NCBI GenBank assembly: GCA_023213395.1
Contig: CM041465.1
Coordinates: 236,289,741 to 236,353,740 of the forward strand
Source: Cycas panzhihuaensis
Lineage: Eukaryota; Cycadophyta
DNA length: 64,000 nucleotides
Direction: 5' to 3'
The position numbers and the translations under genes are program-made. Numbering within the stretch: position 1 is the stretch's first letter; every line of letters starts with the position of its first letter. Below are positions 56,189 to 64,000 of this stretch, piece after piece. Below the pieces are notes generated by a model, which was not told the origin of the DNA, ran no database searches, and saw only the letters and a program-made list of their open reading frames with translations.

Positions 56189-56768
56189 TAGAATCGCACC
56201 TCTGAGGGGGGTAACTAAACTTGGATGAGGTAAAGATAAATGATCAATGACTTTGGTAGCTATGGACCTACAGTAATAAGTCAAGGAAATAATCCACAAA
56301 GGGCGTCCATGCATCAAAATGCAAGTTCAAGATTCACAAATAGCATACAAACTCCTTTGAGGCAACTCTTCCTTTATTTCAAGTAATAGGCAAGTGAGGG
56401 ATCTCCTCAGTTTCTCGAGTAGCCTCGAAAAGAGGCCTTCTTGTCCTTGGGTGGTTGAAGGAGGGAGGAAGAAGGAGAGCGAGGGAATGGCTCCTCACAT
56501 GGAAAAGGAGTATAAAAGAGGTGGCTTTTAGTAGAAAAAGGAAAGGAGAGTGGCACATGCACGTGGGAGGCCAAGAGGATGACTGGCATCATGGGCTAGG
56601 GGTCAACCTATACGCCAAATGAAAGGGGGCCTAACCAAGAGAGGCAAAGAAAGTGAGTAAGGTAAATGCCCTTGAGAGTGGAGTGCCCTCAAGATTCCAA
56701 ATCTAAGAAGATCTTAAGAGAGGGAGTCGATAAAAGAAGTTGTCTCAATGTTTGTGTCTATTTATATC
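56189..56768 (-). repeat. E5 5' LTR, truncated by E6
   Basis: U5 part only; the reverse complement matches the last 600 bp of the E1 LTR, ending GCGATTCTA. The remainder should lie beyond E6, outside the window. Confidence 0.78.
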
Positions 56769-57229
56769 TATTTATCGGCTTCCAGGAATGGATACGAAAT
56801 TATCGACTCAGGTAAGTGCAGGTATGCTTCTCACCTTATCATTGCTTTCTTTTGAGATGGGTGTTTGCTTGCATGTTTTCATACTGTGACCTTGTAGATG
56901 ATTTTGTCTTCGTCTACACTTATTCAACCTATGACGACTATGGCGGGGGCACATTCCCAGTGAGTGTGGCACCCCGGTGGCCATTCCACTTCCCACATTC
57001 TGCCCTACTCACTCCAAGATCCACTTGGCTTGCGCCACCTCTACCTGTGTAAGGACCCATCATTGTTTGGTTGATTTGCCACATCATTTAAATCCTATTT
57101 TTGCTCTTCTAGACTCGTTTGTTGGCTTGTTCGCCCTTGGGTAGGTGTCTCAACCCTATATTAGCCTCTTTTGTCATTGGCCCACAGCCTAGGCTGGTTG
57201 TATGGGCTAGTTTTAGTCCCCGGTTATGT

Positions 57230-57290
57230 ACTGCCGTAAATTTTACAGTACCACTATAAATTCTGCAGTACCACAGATTTTGTGGTGGGA
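57230..57290 (+). promoter_or_regulatory. U3 module (E6 LTR)
   Basis: CGTAAATTTTACAGTACCAC and AAATTCTGCAGTACCACAG repeats, matching in kind and place the modules of the E1, E2 and E5 LTRs. Confidence 0.5.
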
Positions 57291-57419
57291 TGACTGTTCA
57301 AGTTTATTTTTTAAAAACTGCCATGGTAATTTTACATTTATTGCAAAACTGCCACATGTCTCGTGACTTGACTCACCACCAACTACGCCCTAATCGCTCA
57401 CTTTAGGGTTTGGGCTAGG

Positions 57420-57427
57420 TATTTAAG
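57420..57427 (+). promoter_or_regulatory. TATA-like box of the E6 LTR
   Basis: TATTTAAG after GGGTTTGGGCTAGG, 651 bp from the LTR start; same context (TTAGGGTTnGG...) as E1 and E2. Confidence 0.55.
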
Positions 57428-59478
57428 TCCTCTTTAACTCATTTTTAGGAGCTTTTTTTCATTTTTTTGATTTCTCCTCAAGGGAAATGCCCTGTGCTCT
57501 ATTATTCTCTGCTGCTCTACTGCTGCTACAGGACCTGCACCTCTCCTCCAGTGCCCAACTCTCCTTTGGATGGCTAGGACATCTTCCCAGCCCTTCACAT
57601 GCCTTGGAGAGGGCCCCTTTGGAGAGATCTCAGCAGATTCTTACTCAGGCATCCATCAAGCGTCCTAAAAGTGCAGGTGTTTCCTCCAACTCCATTAGCA
57701 AGGTTCCAAACCTGTTATTCCATAGCTCTTGGGCTGATTTCTCAGCCTTCTTTCAGCAGCCCTTGACTGAGGTAAGAGCCTTCTTTCCTCTTCTCAGGTA
57801 TCCATTGGTTTAAGCTACTTTCTTGTTTAATTAATGCCCTATTTTGTTTGTCTTCTTGCTTGGGTCTTTGGAGGTTACTTTTTCCTTTGTTCTAGACTGT
57901 CTTACTCCTGCCATTAGTGCCTCCTTGCCTGCGTTTATTGCTCAAGGTAGTGGCAAAGAGGGGTTGCATAGGGTTTGGGTGAGTATTAGGTGGATTCCGC
58001 ACCACCTTCCACGCTCCTCAAGTGGCTCTTTGCCCCCTAAACGTTCCCTTTTGCCCTGTGCTGTCCTTGGCAACCAAACAAGGGTTTGTTAGGCCATCTT
58101 TAGCCACTGAAATCAATGCTATCACATGTTGTAGAACTGGTTTGAGGGCTTGTGCCTTGATCCATGAAACTCACGTAAGCCCCGACTACTTGTCCCTTTG
58201 CCCGACTCCTTCCCCGGTAACCCGATTTGCTCTCTATAGCACCCTGGCTTGCTGTAAGTCCTCTTTGGCTCTTTTCAACTCTCTTTGTCTCTATTTCTAG
58301 CCCTCTTACATAGCCTTACCCTTGCTGCCTCATGGCTTTTGGGGGAGAGTGGAGTTGTTCCTTGCAGGAGGTGGGCCACTCTGAGGCTTACCAGTTATTC
58401 TCTGTCTACTTTGGTTGTTTTCTGTTACAGTATATCATCATTATATTGATACTAATATACACGTATTTAAGTTTATATTTGCTTTGTATGTATATATATT
58501 GTTAGGATCTTTCCATTGTATGCTAGTACCCTTTCTCTGGGAAGGGGGGATTGTCATTTACTTGCAGGTTTTTGGAAAGTGCAAAGGATTTGTTCCTCTT
58601 TCTTCCTCTGCAGGTAAGTGCTCCCTTTTATGCTTTACTTTCGTACTTCATTTATTGTTATCATTTTATTCCTTTATTTCCCTTGCTTGGTACTTTAGTA
58701 CTTTTTTCAGGGAAGGTAAGGGAGCTCCACATTCTGATCCACCACGCCTCTTCACGTCCACCGTGCCTTGTGGAGTAACTTCAGGTGCCTCTTGGGAGCG
58801 TCACCATTTTGACACGCTTTTGTTTCGGGTACACGCTCTTGCTCCACTTCGTCACTTTTTCCTTTTGAATTCTTTTACATAGTAGTAATTAGCTCATCAG
58901 AAAGAGAAGAGAAATCAACCTTTGTCTTAATTCATACTTTGTTTACTTTATCGCTTGCATCTTATTTTACTATAGGAAAAGGTCTTAGGACACTTCCCTC
59001 TCGCCTTTTCCCCCCTTTGCCATGCAAACTTCTCTCTCGCTTCATTACTTGTTTACTTGGTTAGTTTGCTCACACATGTCATAACCTCCTTCCTTTGGTT
59101 ATTTCTTTTATGTTCTCTTGGTTCTTTGCTTAGCCGGATAACTGAGGTGACCCCATCCATAGGCCATCTACTTGCCTACCCTTTCTTGTTTCCCGTCGCC
59201 TTAGGGAAACCCTTGAAGGGTTCTCTCCTTCCCCTTCCGGCCATCCAAAGATGGGAGGATCCTTCCCTTAGGTTAGCCTAGGCTAACCCTATGCCTCTTC
59301 TCCTCTTGTTCGAAGTGAGGAACCACTTCCTGGTAGCTATATTCCATTTGTAGGTCCCAAACTCGCACTCCGGCGGACGAGGCGCCCTGCATGGTATTTG
59401 CCCTACTTGTAGGTCTTTTCTCAATTATCCTATCGACCGCTCATACCATTCTTACTTAGTTAGGTAGTTATCCCGTAG

Positions 59479-59498
59479 ACGCGCATCCACTGGGGACC
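59479..59498 (+). other. E6 primer binding site
   Basis: ACGCGCATCCACTGGGGACC. Its 3' half matches the E2 PBS (ACTGGAGACC) and the common plant form ACTGGGGACC; the 5' half is mutated. The following CAGTAAGG is also shared with E2. Confidence 0.6.
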
Positions 59499-59740
59499 AG
59501 CCAGTAAGGGAGCTAGTTTTTACTCTCTTCCATTGGTTTTGCTACCTCTTTGTGGTTCTTTTCCTACTTTGACCTCTTCGTTGGGCAGCCCCCAACGCGT
59601 GTGCCTTTATCGCCCTTTCCTTTTCCTAACATTGTTGGCTGACCTTACATGTGATGCTTTTCTCGTCACTTACATGGTCTACCTCCATTGTTAGAAGACC
59701 TTGAGTATCACCCTCTTTCTTTGTCAGATTCTGATTTGAC
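59499..59740 (+). other. E6 leader between PBS and gag
   Basis: No separate gene seen. The stretch near 59670 (LPPLLEDLEYHPLSL) aligns with gag-like sequence in E2, so gag may start earlier than 59741. Confidence 0.4.
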
Positions 59741-61985
59741 TATGGAGGGATACTCTTCTGATTAGGCCTACCACACCTTAACTTTGGAAACTTATGATTT
59801 TCTTTCCTCTATTCTAGGGTCCACCCAAGAGGGTGATGGTCCCATTTACTACCCGGGTGACCAACATCACCCACTCAACATCCATCCCTCTACCCACGCG
59901 ATAGAAGGATCCTTTCCTCTTGAGATTTACCACTCAGTTGGTGACTCTTATGAGGAGCATCCCAAGGGATCTACTTCATTCGAGGTCCTAACCACCTCTT
60001 ACGAGTATGTAGGTAGCCCTCCTGCTGATGTAGTTGAAGCTCTCAATGAGTGTTGCTGCGCGGCACGTTTCCAACCGTGTCTTGGATGGTTTGAGGATGC
60101 TCTTCATAGAGGAGCCTCTTCTTCTTCCACTCCTCCCTCGGGTGCCTCATCCTCATCTACTCTTCCTATAACAACCAATCCCTTTATGCTTATGCATGCG
60201 TCCTGCTCCTTTCCTATTCCAGTTGTGGGGGCACATGTTGCATCTTCTATTCCTCATCAAGGTCCTAGCATTTCAGGATCTTCCCGTGGTATGTCTTTCC
60301 CTCAGTTGAAGGTCAGCATACCTTTCCCTAGCCAAACCAATGTGCCATCCCCTACTGTGGCACATACCTTTCTTAGTAGGCCTGTCGGTCCTACTAACCC
60401 TTCAGCCATCAGTCATGTGGGACCCGCTCCCACACACCCTCAAAACTAACACATTGGTACTTCCTTTTATGTTCCCCCAAGGTATACTTCTCAACCTTGG
60501 GGGTAGGGTAGAGGAAGCCATCTTTCAGCCTAAGCAGTGGATCTGCTACACCCATATAGGGTCGCCCCACCCATGGGTGGCCCATATTGGCAAAACCCGG
60601 TTCTACATCCATCTTTTCTATCATCTAGCGTAATTCCTTTTACCGTGCCTTCACAAGGGAACCCGACTCCCTTCCAAGGTACTTATCCTCAAGTCCCCTC
60701 TCAGCAGGGGGTGTTTCCTCAAGGAGGGATGGGTGTGCCACCCCCATCCGCTCCTTGCTCATTACCTACTACATCATTCGTTGACCCTATGGTCCAGGCA
60801 AGGGCATGCCCCTTCATAGACTATAGATCAACACCTTTATCCATTGAGGCATTAACAACCAATCTGCTGCCTCATCCCCCTGAAGTTCCTAGATTCGACA
60901 GAACTTCGTTGCAAGACCTAGCAGAGCATGTGCGTAGCTTTTCTATGGCATGCATCGATTACTGGGCTTACGACCACATTCTAATGAAATTGTTCCCGCA
61001 ATCCTTGCAAGGTGACGTCCTTAAGTAGTTTTACCATCTCCTTGCCCACTCCATCTATTCATTCCAGCAATTAGTGGATGAGTTCATCAACTACTTTGAT
61101 ATAGCCCATCCATTCGAGAGTGGAATGAAATTGTTCCTTTCGCTCAAACAAGGTCACGATGAAATGAATCGTGACTTTGTGCGGTGATTTCATGACTTGC
61201 TTCACTCCACTAAGGCAACATTGTTGGAGGAGTTGAAGCGAGATCTCTTCGTCAATGCACTTCATCCCAAAGTGCATGTGGAAGTCTTTAAAATGGGGGT
61301 GACCACATGTGACTCTGCGATCGCCAAGTGTTTGGTGTTGGAGGCTATTGAGATCTAAGCTGGTCTCAAGAAACCTCTTAAGCCCTCATAGTGATGTGAG
61401 GCACCACCTTCGACCAAAGATACTAAACCTTCACAACCTACCCAGTCTTCCTCTCATCTGACTAAGAGGATCTTAGACCCTCTCACATCAGCTATATGCT
61501 CATTCGAGCGTACGATGAAGGAGCTTAAGCTTCAAGCTCCTTTATCCCCTACATCTAACAAGTAAGTCCAACAAACAACTCAAGTTCCCCTCCCCAGGAA
61601 TAGAAATGCCCAATCCTCTCAAGCGAGAAGGTCAGATCCCCTGCTTGAGAAGAAGTGGTACTTCATTCATAGGGAGTGCTTTCACGACGACTCACATTGT
61701 AGGGCCCAGCATCCTAAAGCTGCCCCTCAACGTGACTCTTCCCCCAAACGGGCCTCAAGGCCTAATTTGGACCAACCAGTTCACAAGGATCTGTTCCCTA
61801 AACATGGGGAATGTGATCGCAACACCCAAACCAAGAATAATCGGAACTGAGGAAGATCGCCTAATTCCTGTCCTTCCTGTGACAAAGGGAAGGGTACCCG
61901 GGACTTATCCTCTTCCTCTCGTTCCCCTGGCCATTGTACCCCATCACCTTCGCAGCCCCAGAATAAGGGGAAGAAGGTGATCTAG
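59741..61985 (+). pseudogene. E6 gag (broken)
   Basis: MEGYSSD at the chosen start, then a TAG. It is next open for 221 codons from 59784, with YYPGDQHHPLN, PADVVEALNECCCAARFQPC and a Ser/Pro/Thr-rich stretch. After a stop at 60447 it continues with ARACPFIDYRSTPLSIEALT, RSFSMACIDYWAYDHILMKL and the gag core INYFDIAHPFESGMKLFLSL, FHDLLHSTKA, LFVNALHPKVHVEVFKMG. A knuckle-like motif and basic tail follow. Frame changes occur near 60450, 61050 and 61590. Confidence 0.8.
61659..61700 (+). other. Gag zinc-knuckle-like motif, first Cys lost (E6)
   Basis: YFIHRECFHDDSHC: the CX2HX4HX4C pattern with Tyr (TAC) for the first Cys. E2 has a stop at the same codon. Confidence 0.6.
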
Positions 61986-61999
61986 TTGCTTGAGGTAAC

Positions 62000-62660
62000 T
62001 CCTTCTTATGCCCTTCTGACCTACTTTCAAAGGACCCTCCTCCAGAAATACCTCTCTTCCCCAAGGCCATTCCTGTGCATCCAAGTCATTATAATTTTCA
62101 AAGGGCACTTACCCAGCCTACCGCGAAGGGTAAGCCCTTCTCCATCATAGACGAGCTTCATACTGTTGCTGCAGGAATGTCCTTGATGGATGTTTTGAGG
62201 AGTTATCCCGAGCAACAGACCCTCCTCTTGGAAGCTTTAGGATTGAATGACATGCCTGTCCATGCTTTGGGCGTCACCCAAAGTCACAGACCCATTATTT
62301 CATTTGATCCTAAGGACCTTCCTCCCGCTAGTGAAAGGGAATGTTAGTGGAACTTCCCATTCACTATTACTATCGATACACCTGATTGTACCCTTTGAAG
62401 GATTGTTGTTGACAATGGTTCTTCCGTGAACGCCATGCCCTTGCGTGTCATGCAAGAGCTTAGTATTTCCACCTTGGAACCTATTCCATGGTGATGTTAA
62501 GGTTATGACGGTAGCAAGAAGACCCCTTTGGGATCTATCGCGATTCCGCTTACCCTTGAGGACAAGACTGTTCTTGCCGATATTGTGGTCCTCGATGTCG
62601 ACGTTGACTACAACCTCCTTCTAGGTCGTCCATGGCTCAACCAAATGGGAGCCATGTGCT
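62000..62660 (+). pseudogene. E6 aspartic protease (four stops)
   Basis: Open from 62075 with FSIIDELHTVAAGMSLMDVL, VISFDPKDLPP-type and TITIDTPD blocks. The active site is IVVDNGSSVNAMPLRVMQEL with the Asp at 62411-62413, then GYDGSKKTPLGSIAIPLTLE and DVDVDYNLLLGRPWLN. The stops are TAG at 62345, TGA at 62396, and TGA and TAA at 62492-62501. E2 reads WCQGYDG at the last place, so the final two are TGG to TGA and CAA to TAA. Retropepsin of gypsy type. Confidence 0.85.
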
Positions 62661-64000
62661 TGACCCTTTGGGGACAACTTAAATTCATCCATGATGGGAA
62701 GATGAGAGTGATTCCCCGCGAATGCCCACTCACCAAACAAACTCATTCTACCAATTTGGCAAATCGAGGTCCTTCTACACATGCCTCGACTTGTTCTATT
62801 GGCATACCTAATCCATATAAAGAAGATCCTAAATCTTCTTCCCCTAGTCTCACACGGTTCACCCCTATTGGTGTTGGGAGCTATGAGTACCTTATTTTGT
62901 TTAGTGACGATGAGTCACACGACGAGGACGAGGATTGTCTTCACCCCATCTCTTTCCTCCGTACCAGTAGGTCACATCCATTTCATTCTAGATCCCCATC
63001 TAGAACCTCTTTCATTAGTGAGGCTAGCCACTCCTACGTGTCATATGTCATCGTTCGTGTTGACTCATCCATCATCAGTTCTTCTCCCTCATCACTCCCG
63101 GTAGGTGGTAGCTTCAAAGAACTACCTTTCGCTCCTTTCAAGGAGCCTCCTTTTGACTCTCCTTCAGAGTCTCGTGAGGAAGTTAAGCGACTCGATGACC
63201 ATCACAATCCTATTGCCTCCACTCCCTCTAGTACTTCCTCTACTCGAAGTAAGGTCATACATGGGGTGGATTACTTCGAGGATGATGAAGCCCTACTTGA
63301 GCACCTATCGAGCTTTACACCTAACTTGCCTTCTGGCCACCACAGGCTTGGTCACCAAAAGATCCTTGTGATTAGATCCACACTTGTCGATCTAATCCCG
63401 TCTCCTATTCTACCTCCTCCTGTTGACCTTGCCCCTCTCGACTTCGAGGAGGGCAATGCCATGTGCATGGAAGCAACTCAAGACGTAGTCTTGGCCCCCA
63501 TCAAGGTCATTAAAGTTAGGTTAGAATGTTCTCTTGATGAGGTAAGGGAGTACTCCCTTTTGTTTCAGGAGTTTCGGGATGTTTTCGTGTGGGATTATGA
63601 TAACATGAAGGGAATTGACCCCTCCATTGTCACCCATAACCTCACCACCATTCCTAGCACCCACCCTGTGCACCAGAAGCAGCATCCCCTTCACCTAAAG
63701 CTCTCATCCACTGTCAAGATCGAGGTTGAGAAGCTTCTGGATGCTGGGCTTATTACTTCGATTGACTACCCTAAGTGGGTCTCCAATATTGTCCCTGTTG
63801 CTAAAAGAACAGGGCAATTCGTATATGCGTCGATTTCTGTGACATCAACAATGCTTATCCTAAGGACAACTTCCCTCTCCCTTTTATTGATCAAATTATT
63901 GACCGTACTACTAGATTTGAAGTTATGTCTTTAATGGACGGCTTCTCCGGCTATAACCAAATTCAGATTTCTCCTAAAGACTGCCACAAGATGGCCTTCA
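62661..64000 (+). pseudogene. E6 pol: linker and N-terminal RT, cut by window end
   Basis: Same frame as the protease. The linker carries the acidic block FSDDESHDEDEDCLHPISFL, VIHGVDYFEDDEALLEHLSS and EGNAMCMEATQDVVLAPIKV. RT begins near 63650 (QKQHPLHLKLSSTVKIEVEK, LITSIDYPKWVSNIVPVAK). A one-base frameshift near 63812 moves the reading to FCDINNAYPKDNF, MSLMDGFSGYNQIQISPKDC. The catalytic FMDD lies beyond the window. Confidence 0.85.

Larger units (their letters stand above)
46634..56768 (-). mobile_element. E5: internally deleted Ty3/gypsy copy of the E1/E2 family
   Basis: Minus-strand order: 5' LTR (truncated by E6), RNase H remnant, integrase, spacer, PMD gene on the plus strand, aRNH, PPT, 3' LTR. 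Gag, protease, RT and the PBS are absent: the LTR end joins RNase H directly at 56188/56189. The left LTR lacks about 110 bp at its outer end, where C2 abuts. Confidence 0.85.
56769..59478 (+). repeat. E6 5' LTR
   Basis: About 2.7 kb. The start (TATTTATCGGCTTCCAGGAA) aligns with TATTTCCTAGCTCCTGGGAA of E2. It shares the CGACTCAGGTAAGTGCAGGT block, the U3 module (57230-57290), the TATA and the CACTCTGAGGCTTACC leader motif. The end is set by the PBS; its partner is outside the window. Confidence 0.78.
56769..64000 (+). mobile_element. E6: Ty3/gypsy element of the E1/E2 family, truncated by window end
   Basis: Plus-strand LTR, PBS, gag, protease, linker and the first half of RT. It has the longest open stretches of any gypsy copy here. 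The protease-linker-RT part is one frame from 62075 to about 63810 with only four stops. Inserted in the E5 LTR, so younger than E5. Confidence 0.88.

Noticed and set aside
57487-59281. Several open frames of 70-155 codons (for example 58415-58882) that look like a host gene
   Set aside because: They fall inside the E6 LTR leader; other LTRs of the family share the DNA but not these frames. No known domain.
1-64000. tRNA, rRNA or riboswitch genes
   Set aside because: No cloverleaf-like box A/box B pair or rRNA-like stretch was recognised by eye; a tRNAscan run would be needed to exclude small cases.

Overview
The window reads as nuclear DNA of a seed plant with a repeat-dominated, probably large genome. 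Almost everything recognisable is LTR retrotransposon: Ty3/gypsy elements resembling the Tat lineage (2.7-2.9 kb LTRs, a PBS of the TGGCGAC type, an extra RNase H) and Ty1/copia elements (tRNA-iMet PBS). I found no host gene, no tRNA or rRNA gene and no prokaryotic feature. All pol and gag reading frames are broken. Where copies can be compared, many breaks are C-to-T or G-to-A changes (CAA to TAA, CGA to TGA, TGG to TGA), as expected of methylated, silenced repeats. I cannot name the species.

Layout. E1 is a plus-strand gypsy element (protease-RT linker, RT, RNase H, integrase, antisense gene, second RNase H, 3' LTR). It starts before base 1 and is split into 1-6215 and 23836-28782 by E2. 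E2 is a complete 17.6 kb minus-strand gypsy element (6216-23830) flanked by the 5-bp duplication ACACC. C1 (28784-33630) is a minus-strand copia element with a truncated 3' LTR. E3 and E4 (33631-44080) are relics of a second, AT-rich gypsy family carrying arrays of a TAAACTAT-containing repeat. C2 (44081-46633) is a 5'-truncated copia copy ending in an inverted LTR. E5 (46634-56768) is a minus-strand gypsy copy of the E1/E2 family whose gag, protease and RT are deleted. E6 (56769 to the window end) is a plus-strand copy inserted in the 5' LTR of E5; it shows LTR, PBS, gag, protease and the start of RT.

The most interesting content is a gene on the strand opposite to pol, in the 3' part of four gypsy copies (E1, E2, E3, E5). 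It encodes a plant mobile domain (PMD, the domain of Arabidopsis MAIN/MAIL1) followed by an acidic/glycine-rich linker and a charged, coiled-coil-like tail. Comparing the copies gives one gene model: a TATA box (clear in E1 and E2, weaker in E3), a very short first exon (6-13 codons), intron 1 of about 340-500 nt in phase 0, a PMD exon of about 1.2 kb, intron 2 of 100-128 nt in phase 1, and a last exon. Both introns keep position and phase in two strongly diverged element families. E2 inserted inside intron 1 of E1's copy. In both families, intron 1 of the antisense gene also carries a palindromic or repeated motif resembling one in the LTR, upstream of the sense promoter where that can be placed.

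How the parts work together (inference): sense transcription from the LTR would give gag-pol, with the second RNase H far downstream of integrase. The antisense unit is a separate, spliced transcription unit. PMD proteins of the host act in silencing and transcript regulation, so an element-borne PMD could counteract or exploit host silencing; the sequence does not prove this.
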